This document shows positions 33,701 through 47,945 of a stretch of DNA of 64,000 nt, piece after piece. The first letter of the stretch is position 1. Every line of letters begins with the position of its first letter. The position numbers and the translations under genes were made by a program. Origin of the DNA: Plantago elongata (taxonomy: Eukaryota; Streptophyta; Magnoliopsida; Lamiales; Plantaginaceae); NCBI GenBank assembly GCA_036897095.1, contig JAYMSP010000106.1, forward strand, positions 1 to 64,000, read 5' to 3'. The notes under the pieces were generated by a model that saw only the letters and a program-made list of their open reading frames with translations, had not been told where the DNA came from and searched no databases.

Positions 33701-36113
33701 CCTAGTTTTGGAATTAAAAGAGCATATCCAATATAAATGTAGCTAAATGCAATTCAACAACAATAGACCACCAGCTCAAATTAGAATGCCGACTCAGTCT
33801 CATTTGAGCACCATAATAGACACAATGACACAGTGGTTGAATTAGAATTACAGCAAAGATCATTATAAGGTGCTACATAAGCTAAATTTATATAAGCATT
33901 CACAGAGAAGGTAGAAAGTGTTATTCAAACATATAAGGTCATCCAGCACAAATTTAATTAGTCACCTCAGACGCTGTTGAGGTTCCATGAAAAATTCTTG
34001 TGATCCCACGTTGGACATCAGGTGACTTTGCCAATGTGATCAGAACCGATGATATGATATGGTGAATCTCAGGACTTCCAGATTTTCCTTCAGGGAAACT
34101 GGAATTCTGAGAAGCTTTGGGAGTTCCCATGGACTCCAAAATTTCAGAAACAGCATCTAATCGTGCATTTATCATATTTCTGTCTAATAAAGGACGAGTC
34201 ACCTGCATGAAAAAACAGCCAACACACTAGTATAACAGGTAGCAGAGGGATGTACAAAACAACAACACTGATAGCATATAAATACATTTTACCCAGTGTC
34301 TAAAAAGCCTTGAACCACATATTGTAACTGTATGATTCATGCATTGCAATAAGGAGCCACCCTCCGAGCTATCAGAATTATTACTCAGCACCTATGTGTG
34401 ACAGAAGAGGTCAGAGACAGAATGTATCAGCTTGATATACAGTTACATATACATCAACTGTTTAAGTTTACCAACCTCTAGTTGTTGCAATGCATTGGCT
34501 GAAAGGGTCATCTCCATGCTGCTGGAGAAAGGTCTAAATGAAGCTCCCAAGCATAAAATTTTTTCTAAACCAAATTGTTTCAGATGCCGAATTGACAAAG
34601 CTAATGCCCGAATAGCCAAGTCGGGCATTGCCATGATTCCCTTAACAAGGAGGGTAAGAACGGATAGGAGATTGATTAGCTTTTTCACTTGAACATAAAA
34701 GACAGAATACTGCATGCATATTCTAATGACATCACGTGCACATTGTGAAGGGATTTATTTCCTTAATAAAATACTTCATAGAAAACATATTCACACCTCA
34801 ACTGCCAAGTGATTACTGCTTTGGGTTTCTGTCACCGTTAAGTTCTCTTGCTTGCCGTTTGGTAAGCTACTTTCAGTCAATTTCTCATACACTGACATAA
34901 CTTCAGCTAAGGCACCGCCATCACAAAAGGAGTCTTGTGAAGCATGCTCAACTCGAACATTTGAGGCTGGTCCAGCATATGCTAATAGCAGCTACAATAG
35001 GATGGGAAAGGTTCAGTGTTCCCAGCAAAAGAACATAATGCAAGAAATCATACGAACAAGCAATTGAATAACAAGCTATAGTGGTAAACAGACATATTTA
35101 GTAAGGATTAGCTACCATGTCAAAATCATGGAGCACATAGTCACCTAAAGCCTAATTTTTCCATCCATTTCATTTTGATATCAATAATTACAAATTAGTA
35201 ATACTTTTCTCACATGGCCAAACATTCAAACAACCTTTTGAGTCTGTTTCGACAACGGGTCCCCAAGAACCATCTCTTTAGGCCCCAAATTCAAAACCAT
35301 AGCCTCCAACCCACTCCTCATCACACCATCCTCAAACTCCGCATACATCACATCCCCCGTCGAAACCTCCACTCCTACAGCCCCAATCCTCACATCCACT
35401 CCACTCTCATCACCCTTCTCCACAACACAAAACAAATAGCTACTACACTCCCCACACGTCTCCTCCCCGGCACCCCCCAAATCCTCCCCCGCCTCCAACG
35501 TCGCCTTCGTATACAACGCCGACAAACCCCTCGTAAACGGGCCTACCCTATTCTCCCCGTGAGCCTTAATTGCCGCAGTCTCCGTCTGTTTCACCACACC
35601 AACCTTATAACCCTCACTCACTAGCCTCCTAACATGGAAATGCAACCTCACAGTCGGAATACTAGCTGTCAAAAAGCTACGATCCATGTGAGCATAAATC
35701 CCCAATACCCTAGCAGCATTTTCAGCATCTTTGCCAAAAAATCGAAACTTGTAACCAACCTCGATCATCAACAAAACATCCGGGTACTTTTCTTTGAGTT
35801 CCACCACTTGCTGCTCTAAAGGTGTGAACTTGGGCTTGGAATTGGAAGTGGAAGGGTGTGTGGAAGGCTCTAGAAGCTCGGAGGAAGGTTCGAGGAGCTT
35901 GCTGAGGAATTTCTGGTGGAGAGTAGGGTTGGATTTGGGAGATTCTGTGGTCTTGGGACGTTTGTTGGGAGAGAATTGGGAATTGCGGAGGCGTTTGGCG
36001 GAGGAGAAAGAAGCGGTGGTGGTGATTTTGGGAGGTGGGGTGGGTGGTGGTGATTGATTGGGTTGTTTTGGAGCGAAGAATCGGGAAATTACGAGCTGTT
36101 TCTGCTTACCCAT
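30795..36113 (-). CDS. DNA mismatch repair protein MSH3, 1088 aa
   Basis: Twelve exons fit phase 0 throughout: 36113-35235, 34991-34797, 34640-34476, 34391-34293, 34202-33966, 33557-33303, 33195-33064, 32652-32392, 32291-32220, 32132-31983, 31801-31310, 31124-30795. Residues 6-13 (QLVISRFF) form a PCNA-binding PIP box. The mismatch-binding domain starts at about 97 ([19 protein letters not shown], then [12 protein letters not shown]). The ATPase has Walker A GPNMGGKS (about 794-801), Walker [13 protein letters not shown] (Asp near 873) and the TH element [10 protein letters not shown]. With MSH2 it forms MutS-beta, which binds insertion/deletion loops in the nucleus. Length is near Arabidopsis MSH3 (1081). 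All motifs look intact. A long antisense ORF at 35214-35624 is a shadow of exon 1. Confidence 0.95.
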
Positions 36114-37461
36114 GGCGGTTTCACGGTGGTTGTGCGGTGGCGAGGTTTTTATGGGGTTTGGCGCGAAGGTGGAGAAGAGAAGAGTCACATTTGTAGCAAC
36201 ATTCAGAAATCGTTTGTCGAATCTCGGTTTTGTTGTGTGTTTCGACTTTCGAATGACTGTTCTGGAACTCAGACCGTTCGGATTCTAAGTTTTTTTCAAA
36301 TACGTATCAAATGGTTAGAATACTGGACGTGTAAGAATAAAACTAGTGTGGGCATTTGAACGGCACATTGTAAAATTTTCAATTTCGAATAATTTTATCC
36401 CGAAAATTTCAATCTCAAAAATACCGTTTTCGTTTAGAATAAATTTTAAATTTTCATATTAAATTTCAAAATGGGATTGTGATTGATTTTAAATTCCAAT
36501 TGATATTTTAAATCCTAAATAAAATTTTATTTATATTTATATAAAATATATACATGTATATAAAATAGTGAAATCATTATAAATTAAAACTTAAGCATTT
36601 AATTTATTTTAATAGTACAATATTTTTTAGATTGAAATTACTTATTTGCGTATAATTTTTATATCAGTCATGGATGTTCATTACTTTTGAAGTAAATTTA
36701 ATATTAAAATTTTTTTATTGGTTTATTGTGAAATTATATGTATGATTGTGTTTGAAGTTCGAAACAAATATCTTATGTTGTCGATATTCGTTTAAGAATA
36801 ATAGAAAACAACTCAATATTTAAAATGAATGATGAATATGCATTAGACTTATTTGGTATTCCGAAATTCCGCCCGAATTTCGAAGTCCAATCCCGAAAAA
36901 TTCCAACTTTATTTTCGATGGGATTGAGATGTGAAATAACTGTCCCAATCCCAAATTTCCATTTTCGAACTCCCAAAGTCCCAATTTTTACGCACGACAC
37001 ATGTAGTTTTATTTACTCGTAATTCCGGTACTTTCACATTTTTGGATGCTTCTAAGTTATAATGCTAGATAACATTTACAATACAAAAATGTTCGTAATT
37101 CTATAAATTTACGATGCAGTATGTATGTGTACAATGCTAAATGAATGTCCATACCACAGGATGGTCATGTTCGGATGTGTTTTGCAAACTTACAATACCA
37201 CACGAATGCATAAATCACGAGACCAATCATAATTTTTGGAGGAGAATAAATTATCGAAAAGAACTTAAAAAGGAAATAAATAAACCGCTCAATATAGTTA
37301 AATCGTGTAAGCCTTGCCGCACTAGAGCATTCTCCTCTCCCGTTCGTCGTTTCTACTCGTCAGTAAATATTCAGCTCAACGGAAAAAGCTCACAAAATCA
37401 AACAGAGAAAGAAGAAGAAGAATATAATCAGAAGCAGAAAACATCAATTTTACAGAAGAAA
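36114..37461. other. Divergent promoter region of MSH3 and CFIm25
   Basis: MSH3 (minus) and CFIm25 (plus) are transcribed away from each other across 1.35 kb. The part 36360-37020 is AT-rich with repeated TTTCGAA/TTCCGAA and CCCGAAAATT words at both ends, perhaps an old insertion, but ends could not be placed. No gene. Confidence 0.4.
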
Positions 37462-39515
<2,054 letters not shown>

Positions 39516-40149
39516 ATCCGCTTGCGATTTCATGGTGTGCAATATGAGTAGCAGCATCCTTCATTTTGGTTAATTTGGCAGGACATAGATTCAACTTCAG
39601 AGTACAACTCATGAGAAGACGTCGGCTTCAAATTAGGATATTACTATTGCTTTTAACTAGAATTCGTGTTTGTTCTATTTTGATGTGGTGTAACAACTGA
39701 TTTTGGTGAGTTCCCTTTTAGATTTTAATCAGGATGCTTTGTTAGTTATATAACTTGTATGAAAAACATTTTCGATAATTGAATATTCTGTCCCCAACTT
39801 TCGAAACAATCCTATACTATTTGGCTTCTCCGAACTTCAAATCTTCAGTATGCCCCCAGGCTCAAACTCCTTATCAGCCTGTGTGATCTCTACACTGGGG
39901 ATGCAAGATCATTAAAGATAACATCTTACACTTGACACTTCCAGGAATCAAATATCAACTTGATAGTGTCAGCAATGATAAATATTGCAGTAGAATAAGC
40001 ACAACCAAGAATCAGTATTGCCTCTGTAGCATGAGAGAGCAAGCTAACTAAAGTTATGACCTTTTTTTTCTCGGTTCTACTTGCATCTGACTCTTGATCA
40101 GAGCTCATCCGGATTCGACTATGACTTTACTTCTAAATCAAAGATTTAC
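39516..40149. other. CFIm25 3' flank and start of the duplicated region
   Basis: To about 39780 probable 3' UTR. From 39800 to 40050 the sequence recurs in direct orientation at about 41650-41900. A minus ORF at 39926-40108 (60 aa, one hydrophobic stretch ILILGCAYSTAIFIIADTI) overlaps that block; the hydrophobic part is kept in the second copy (LCCAYSTAIFIIV) but the ends are not. Too weak to call a gene. Confidence 0.4.
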
Positions 40150-40433
40150 TCATATACGTCTCAGTAGATATACGTATGGGAATATTGCCAGCTTTCCAGA
40201 TTTTTTTTATCATTCCACTAGGATTCGTTGGAAGATGCAGATGCAGGCACATCATTAAAAGTACTGCAGAAAGTGTAGATTATGAACAGATTAAGAATCA
40301 GAACCAACTTCAGCTCCTTTTTGAAGAACTTCTTTAGAGTTCTTAACTATTCGAATGAATACGAACACAAGAAGTTGAATGCTGTTACACGACGCCTTGT
40401 TCCTTCAGGGCTAAATCGTCTGCACAACTGATT
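40150..40433 (+). pseudogene. Broken inverted copy of the Arg9 CLE gene
   Basis: The plus strand matches the gene at 10514-10789. Recognisable are the hydrophobic part (QIFFIIPLG), CRHIIKSTAESVDYEQ, then in a shifted frame IRTNFSSFLKNFF, NEYEHKKLNAVT and the box RRLVPSGLNRLHN with stop TGA. At least one frameshift lies between AESVDYEQ and NFSSF, near 40280-40300, and the start region is disturbed. The box shares Arg9 with the intact gene but has Leu at position 7, removing the Pro that carries the sugar chain in known CLEs. The promoter-like sequence upstream (40080-40130) also matches. Confidence 0.75.
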
Positions 40434-40559
40434 CAGGAACCAAATTTCAACTTCTTTAAACTTTCATGAAAATATAGGGGTTTTAAGTATTAAAGTCCAT
40501 TTTTCATCTGTTGGTTCTTTTTTTCCTTATGTCAAGTGTCATTATTCATCATACTACAT

Positions 40560-40945
40560 ACGACTTAACATAAGAGAATGCTACTGCAAGCTAGTCATAT
40601 AGTGGGTTTAAGATGGTCCAGTAAAGGCCCAAATAGCCCATGCGAAGAGAAAAGAAAAGCAGAAATATCCCACATCTGTAGATAGCACAAAATAGAAGCA
40701 GTATATGACAATCGAAGCGAGAGTACATGTCACGACCTTACTTGAACAGGATCTGTTCTATAGGATCGTACCTCTGCATCCTTGATTTCTAAGGAGACAG
40801 AAAACCAAGCCTAGTGGATGAACTATGGCTGCTCGACCAGAGCGTGATTAACAGCTCCGTTTGGCCCTATGAGTCACTCGGTGTAGTAGAGGATCGTTCT
40901 TGGTTAGCTACGGCTAGCCGGGGTGGTCTTGCAGCTGTCTGATAG
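40560..40945 (-). repeat. Inverted copy of the F-box upstream region
   Basis: The reverse complement matches about 11520-11900: AACAGATCCTGTTCAAGTAA, GCTTCGATTNTCATATACTG, GTGGGATATTTCTGCTTTTC and the CACCGAGTGACTCAYAGRGC core (one copy). The F-box 5' part that should follow is absent; the broken CLE lies there instead. Confidence 0.75.
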
Positions 40946-41397
40946 GCTCCCTTTTTTTGCATTTGACTTAACTGATTCATATACCAAACTTTCAGCAATC
41001 CCGAAGTGTGCTTAGATGCTTGGTGGACTAGATAGTTTTAATCTTTTGTATCGTTCATTATTGATCACCACCGTCCTTAATATGTCGGTTGGATTTTCTG
41101 CACGGGCCATCTCAGGAGATTCTGCACAAACCTGTGCTACACAGAAACCATGTATAGTATGTAAATCTGTATGTCTTAACTCTTAATTTTGAGTAAGATG
41201 CAATTATTAGGCCTGAAAGTTCTTTGTACTTGGGTTTTCTGGTTTCTTAAATAAACTCTACCTGTTTTTATTCTCAACGCTGCTAATCCGTGCTGTATAT
41301 AACTACAATACTGCAGATAGCTGATATCTACAACCTATTTTCTCCTGTAATCCTGTTCTTACAAATCTTTATCCAAGTTATTCTTTTCCACTAGATG
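40946..41397 (+). other. Inverted copy of the CLE spacer
   Basis: 40960-41170 match the reverse complement of about 10250-10490 (shared ACAAAAGATTAA, TCTAGTCCACCAA, TGTGTAGCACAGG). This is the DNA between the second and third CLE genes in the first region. 41260-41397 match the promoter of the middle CLE-like gene. No gene. Confidence 0.6.
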
Positions 41398-41632
41398 AAA
41401 ATTCAAGCTATATCGTTCATGTTTGTGGCCATCATGCTCATTCTTGCACAGGTTCTATCATCAGTTGCAGGCCTGCTTACCGCGTTGAATCTAAAGCACC
41501 AAGAGCACTGAGTAATAATAATGTCCACCCGAAGGCCTAGATATTGCAAACCCGGTCAAGGGAGGAGAGTTCCTCGTAACCCCATTAATCCACTCAACAA
41601 CAGATGCACAAGATTCAAGTGAGTTCTTTACA
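41398..41632 (+). pseudogene. Broken copy of the middle CLE-like gene
   Basis: Matches 9643-9849 in inverted orientation. The signal peptide is open (MKIQAISFMFVAIMLILAQV), but a one-base loss after it shifts the frame and a stop follows. Later parts are recognisable in other frames, and the end reads RVPRNPINPLNN, nearer to a CLE box than the intact copy. More than one break is present, so no functional product is expected apart from a 37-residue hydrophobic peptide. Confidence 0.7.
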
Positions 41633-42304
41633 TGATAAGTTATGGCGTGTCTCTGAACTCAAAATCCTCAGTCTGCCTCCGACTGAAATTGTTATCAGCC
41701 TATGGGATCGATAACTTAGAAATTGTCAAACTCGCAGAGGGATCATTTTAACTACACTGGCGATTTGATGCAAGATCAATAAAGACAACATCTGCTTACA
41801 CATGACACTTTGGAATGAAGTATCAACTTGACAGGTCACCGATTCAACAATGATAAATATTGCAGTAGAATATGCACAGCACAAAATCAGCATAGACAAT
41901 AATGCAAATTATTATACCTATCATTTCTTCTGTTTAACAAGACGTTAAGTTCCTCAAACGGTGACAGGTACTCTTAGAACATTATGATCGTAGGCCGGGA
42001 GAACATAATGCACCACAGAATGAAAATGGATTATTTGCACACATTATGATTGCAGTCCGAACATAATGCATAGAGAAAAATCTGCATAACATTCTGAAAT
42101 AAATCGATACATAGTAGTCTCATCGATCAAAAAGTGAAGACAAATTAATCAAAACGAAGACGGCCTCACAGTTTATGGATGTAGGGAAAAGATCAATAAT
42201 GTAGCTTGTTAGTCCATTCAAATAAATAGGAAGCGAAACTTCAAAATTACACAAAATGATAATGAAAATTGAAAAGTAAGGCAGTTGGGATGAAAGTTAA
42301 ATTA
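41633..42304. repeat. Direct repeat of 39800-40050 and F-box 3' flank copy
   Basis: 41650-41900 recur from 39800-40050 (shared TCAACTTGA, CAATGATAAATATTGCAGTA, GATGCAAGATCA). 42040-42200 resemble the inverted F-box 3' flank at 13080-13270. No gene supported. Confidence 0.5.
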
Positions 42305-42905
42305 TCAAGCCGCAACACTAGGTGATACTAAGCTTTGGATGTAGACAGGGGTTCTGAACACATATGCTTCAGCTCCACTGTTTCTCGAGTTGCTCTTAAC
42401 AGAATCTGTAACAGAATTAGTTTTGGGATCATAAACCACGAAAGTTAAGTTTGACACCGATTGTGCGAGCAACAGAATCTCACCCTTGGGAGTTATGGAT
42501 ACAAACCAAGGACTTGCCAACTCCAAGGGATGGGGCATACGATCATAAGGAACAGTAGCCAGTTCTTCCCAACGCATATCGGACTTCAAAATCCAGACAT
42601 CCATGTAAATCCCGTGATCCCAAGTCAGAAAAAGGTGCTCTTGATCTCCATATATCTTCATATGCCGAGACTCACAGCCACCTTCTGGCAGCTCAAGAAT
42701 TCCAGGAACCTCGTTATTAAGATCAAAATAAACGAGGTATCTGCGTTCCTGGAATGTTTGATCATTCAACCCCCGGTGAGGAAATGTGTGATCATTCAAC
42801 CAGTAAAGAACCCCATTCACCAACTCTCCTGCCCCGAAGCAGTAACACCAATGTTCGCATGTAAAGCTGTCACCTGCAACTATTTTCCACGATACGCTTT
42901 TTTGG
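42305..42905 (-). pseudogene. 5'-truncated F-box gene copy
   Basis: Open frame with homology to the C-terminal half of the F-box protein at 11973-13073: WKIVAG, GELVNGVLYWL, YLVYFDLNNEVPGILELP, LATVPYDR, WFVSITPKGEILLLAQS, and the end YIQSLVSPSVAA. The F-box and about 190 N-terminal residues are missing; homology stops near 42900. It carries a small internal duplication (LNDHTFPHRG/LNDQTFQERR) absent from the other copy. It has no stop inside, but without the F-box and promoter it is probably not working. Confidence 0.75.
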
Positions 42906-45269
42906 CATAACCATTGGAACGGAACAATTAAAACTCCGTTCTATTAAAATGAAATTTACTCAACCAAATATAAGATTAATTAGGATTCTTTGATCATTTA
43001 TATTAGGATATAAGTTCACTTACTAATTAAGCCCATCAATTCAGTCATTCAGATAGTGATTTAATAACACCAGCCAGGCCCAAAAGAAGATTGGGTTGCG
43101 TTGACTCGTTACGTGAACTTTAATTTTTTTATAAACTAGTAAAAATTTAGTTGATTTAATACGTTAATTAAGTTAACATGTTGAATAAACCTAATCAACT
43201 ACTAGTTAAAATTTTAATTATCTGTTAAATTTTTAACTAATTTTATTAAATAAAATCTTTATCCGAAAGTTACTTATTTACTATTTTTACGGCAAATTGC
43301 AAATTATCTATCAATTTAACATTTTGTGGCCAACTATTTCGTCCACGGAATGGCTCACGTGGTACATAAAATATGAAGTCGGCCTTTTCAATTCTGCACG
43401 GGGCACGAGGGACTGCTTGTACACTATACATTCCGAATTCGATAAATTTTAATTTTTCATATTCAAAATTATTTTATTACAGAATTCAATTTAATACATT
43501 CTTCTATCGATTTATAAAATAATTATAATGAATTTGACTCAATTGAAGATTAATTTATACTGATGGACTTTTAAACATTCAACTAAGAATTTTGTTAACA
43601 CTATTTATAAGTTTTAATGATCGTACAATTGAAATTTTTACCAATTAAGTCACTATTTTCAATTTTCACTATTCATATTTAAAGTATAACTTTAAAGGAA
43701 GACTAATGGAGTAATTGGGAATAATAATTACCAGGTGTGCAGCTTATTATCATTTTTGTTGGGCTCTCAAGTTTCAATTCGATGAGTACTCTACAAGAAG
43801 TCAGGGATCAAATGAAACTCATGATAAACAATACTAGTGTTTGGTTCAAAATTGAATTTGAGTAAATTTAATTTCAGTTGCAATTTTATGTATAAAAGCA
43901 GTACAAAAATTCAATTAAAATTAAATTTTCTCAATAAAAATCTGAAACTAAACTCTACGTAAATTTTCAAGTAATATATTTATGGTCATGACGAAGACAC
44001 ATTTTAGCATGAATTTATACAGGATGGGTAGAGTATTCTACACTAGTATTGTAATGTATACGTATTTTTAATATAATTTGTACTAATTATATATAATTTA
44101 AATTTTAAATCTTAACCCATTTACTCTATATGAATCAGATAATTTACCGCCTGAAGACTTAAACAGAATTTGGTGAATCGAATAATTTTTGATTTTATAA
44201 AGTTCTAGATGATATCGGTCGCGGGTTCACAACAAGTTTAAAAAGAAAGGAAAACAATCTTTTGTCTTCTGGTGTAAGCGTGAAAATAGGAACACAAAAC
44301 CAAGGCATGAAATCAGCCAAAACGGAAGAACAAAAAAGACATGATTAATGCTACAGCATAAACCTACTGACAAGAAGCTCCATTTTTTCCTTCACTAGTC
44401 TTCTTTTCTCTCTGGTAATCTCCATTTCTGCTCTCTTTTCAGCTCCTCTTCTACACACTAGTACATAATCTTGTCTCTGTTATACCACCATGTATGCATG
44501 TATTCGTATTTAGTACTGAAAATACAATACTTACTTGAATTTCAGAAAAAGCTGTATAGGCCTGTGTACCTTTTCTGGCTTTTCTTTCATGGGGTTTAGT
44601 TAAGAAGAAGTTATAAGGTGGTCTGCTAGTCAAAGGTGGAAACTTTATTTCTGAAACTGGTAAAATTGTGTTTCTTTTGTTTTTTTATGGTTAAAGTAAT
44701 GTTTAAATGATCAAATCATCAAATAAAGAAATGTGGTTTCTGGTTCTTCTTTCATGGGTTTTTGTTAAGAAGAAGATTTTGAGTGGTCTAGTAGTCAAAG
44801 GTGGAAATTTTCTTTCTGAAACTGGTAAAATTGTGTTTTGTTTTGTTACTTTTGTATAGTTACAGTATGGTTTGAAGGATCACATAGAGAAATGTGGGAA
44901 TGTCAATACACAGAGAAAAAGAGTGGTAATTAAATAGCTAGAGAGTACAAAATTAAAGAAAGGGGTTTTGCTTTTCTGCTTGGATGTCTGTGATAGGAAG
45001 ACAAAGTGATGAATATAATCCAAATGCATTTATAGTCCAAAGATTCTTCTTCTGCTTCTTCATGCCTTGTCAAATCTATCATATACATTCATATCATATC
45101 ATATCAACATCATATTGATGCATCTCTTTAATTTATCTTCTTTTCAAACAAACATGAAGTAGTTTTTACTACTAGGGCTATTTGAAGATGTGAGTTTATT
45201 TTCTTGGAAGTTTGTTGTGAGGTTTGAAGTGTTTTTATGCAGTTTCATTTTGTGGGTTTTGCCTGAAAA
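42906..45269. other. AT-rich intergenic stretch and MYB promoter
   Basis: 42906-44250 is very AT-rich with no gene recognised. From about 44300 the sequence is the promoter and 5' UTR of the MYB gene, with a tandem duplication at 44577-44905. Confidence 0.45.
44577..44905. repeat. Tandem duplication in the MYB promoter
   Basis: Two units of about 165 bp, starting near 44577 and 44744. Both hold TTTCATGGGNTTTNGTTAAG, TAGTCAAAGGTGGAAA, TTTCTGAAACTGGTAAAATT and GAGAAATGTGG-like blocks. Divergence is moderate. TTGACY-like W-box words (GTCAAAG) are doubled by the repeat. Confidence 0.75.
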
Positions 45270-47386
45270 ATGGGGCAAAAGAGAGATAGGAAAGGAAGAG
45301 CTCCATGCTGTGACAAGGAAGGAGTGAGAAGAGGGACTTGGAGTGCTGAAGAAGATAAGATTCTTGTTGATTTCATTACAGAGAATGGGATAGGGAATTG
45401 GAGAAGTGTTCCTGAACTTGCAGGTTCAGTAATGTTTCTTTATTATTATTTTAATAGTATCTTGTTTCTAAATGTTTCACATTGTTTTGTCAAGCTGTTC
45501 TAAGTGGATGGCTTGAACCTTGCTTCCTTTTAGGCCTTTTCATGCTTAGTTGCTTTGGGTTCTTGACTTCTTGGAGAGTTGCCATTTTCTTTATTGTTAC
45601 AAGCAAGTTTCACTTTGTTAAATCAGAATGCTCTTTGGCTCTTAGGTGTGGATGGTAGCAGAAGATAGATAAACACACACTCAGTAGCTGAGTTTTCTTT
45701 ACTGTACATATAAACATGGAGAAGTAGTATAATTCTTTAGTTAGTCTTTCTTTGTTCTGTTACTTGGATCTTATCTGATGTTACAAGAATCATGCATTTC
45801 TTCTATAGTTCTATCCACTTAAGTGAATTTGTCAAATTCTGTTCACATGTAGATGCTTGAACTCAGATGACAGATGAAAGTGTTTCGAAGTAAAGGCCTG
45901 CGTGCCTTGGCTGTTTTGCAAAATACACGTTCTTTAAACACATGGTGTAGTCTATTTCATTTACATGAGACTGCTGATGTTTTAGATACGATCTAATTTT
46001 CCTGAAAGGCGTTTTTATGCTGTGGTTAACTTATTTGGTATATCAATATATCTCCTGATGTTACTCTTGTTCTGTGATTCATATTGTGCATTAATACGGA
46101 GTAACTACTGAGCAGGATTGTTAAGCAACACATTGGTTTTCGAGTAACATTGTGAGTTGTAATGCTCATGCAGTAAGATCTGAGTTAGCAAAGTTGATAG
46201 ATACTTACTGCGTATTTCACGATATGTTCCTCATCTACTCTCTTGCATTTCCAGTAATCAACTGTTATATGACAGTTGTCAGCAATTTAAATTGTTCACT
46301 AGCTGTTTCTGTACTCTGTTATCACGAAGCATCGCATATAGAACATGATAAATTTTTGTGATCATAGATATAGTGGTCCTCTTGTTCTATCTTCCTTTAA
46401 TTGCAGTTAAATTTATTGCTATTCTTCAACATTGTATTTTCTGGAGGCTGTACTGAGTGGGCACAATTTGAATTTATTGGAAAGTTCTTTGCTATCTTTA
46501 GAAGATACCATTGGATATGAATCTAAAGGGACCATTTGTTGTTATGTGACTCTTGCAGGCCTTGTCCGGTGTGGAAAGAGCTGTCGACTGCGCTGGATAA
46601 ACTATCTCAGGCCTGACATAAGACGTGGTCCCTTTAGTCCTGCTGAAGAGAACACCATCATTCATCTCCACAGCACACTTGGGAACAAGTAATCATATGA
46701 TTCATTTCAACTCCCATTTAACTGTTGCTGATACCAAACCCATATATGACATTTTAATTCCTTGTGTCATTTCAATCGTTCTTACAAACGTGTATAATGT
46801 TTACCATAGTAATTTTTACTTTTCTCTCAGATGGGCTGCTATAGCATCCAATCTACCTGGAAGAACTGATAACGATATCAAGAATTTCTGGAACTCTCAT
46901 TTGAGGAAGCGGTACAAAGCAGGTCTGGACCAGCCATGTTCTTCCAACTCAGTTGATACGAGATCTGACACCCCCTTATCTTCCTACATGGCTCCATTGC
47001 CAACCTTCGAGCCTCACACACCACAAAGCTGCAAACAAGAAAATGGCGATTACTACATACGCCTGTGGAATTCTGAAGTTGGAGAATCATTTCAAGACAT
47101 GAGCAAAATTAAACTGAACAAAGCTTCATCTCACTGCACTACGCCATCACAAACATCATCATTAACCAAAGTTGATTCTGCTGATAGGAAAGTGGGAATT
47201 TTGAGCTGCAAGAAGGAAGTTGAAGACGTGGAGGCCTATTTGGATTTATCACATACATTGGTGTTGGACGACTCTTCACCGGATGCAATGATGAAGCTAC
47301 TACTAGATCACCCTGTCGGCGTTGATGATAATATGGGATTCTTTGAAGATTCTGTTGACGATCTATGTTCTTATTTTAAAGGTTAG
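45270..47386 (+). CDS. R2R3-MYB transcription factor, 279 aa
   Basis: Three exons: 45270-45423, 46559-46688, 46831-47386, the standard plant R2R3-MYB layout with one intron in R2 and one in R3. R2 has Trp at 24, 44 and 64 ([33 protein letters not shown]). R3 has Phe77, Trp96 and Trp115 ([36 protein letters not shown]). The bHLH-binding signature is absent. The C-terminus is acidic ([14 protein letters not shown]) and may activate transcription. R2R3-MYBs bind AC- or MYB-core DNA sites in the nucleus. The N-terminus before R2 ([19 protein letters not shown]) is longer than usual MGRxPCC. The subgroup could not be assigned. Confidence 0.9.
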
Positions 47387-47945
47387 TTGAGCTAACTTAG
47401 CTAGTGGAAACTGCGAAAGTGATATGAATCATGCATTTGGAATCTAGATTACATTCTATGAACGACATCTTTTCGATGACCTTAAAGATCATGTAATGGC
47501 TGGTGCCATGGGGAAGAAGCTGCTTTTGGTAGGTGAATGTCCTGTTCAAAGAAATCCATACATTAGTAATGGTGTCTGTTAATATTTTCCTCGTACCTAA
47601 AACTGTGTGAATTCTTTTAAATGTTTTCCGGTTAAGTTTGGTCGGGTATAGCTTATATAAGCTCTGTCAGCAGCATCTGTTTCTTTAAAAACCATGTAGC
47701 CTTATTTGCAAATTCTAGTAAATAACTCCAACCATTCTTTCATTACATGAAAATCTGAAAAAAAATCCTTACAAAGGAAGCAAATTAGTTTTGCCCTGAC
47801 ATGTATCTCTAACAAATTCATCAATCATCAATATGAACACATGATAAAGAACAACCAATAATTCTACACCAAATAATCACACAATAATACATCATAAATG
47901 TCATAAAATGTACAAATAGAAGTTCACTTTCAAACAACATCAGCT
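47387..47945. other. Convergent 3' ends of MYB and remorin
   Basis: Both genes end into this stretch; it holds their 3' UTRs and nothing else visible. Confidence 0.45.

Noticed and set aside
35214-35624. Plus-strand ORF of 136 residues
   Set aside because: It is antisense to MSH3 exon 1, which has clear MutS homology; composition is an anti-frame of that exon.
46152-46361. Plus ORF of 69 residues
   Set aside because: Lies inside the first intron of the MYB gene and has no known domain.
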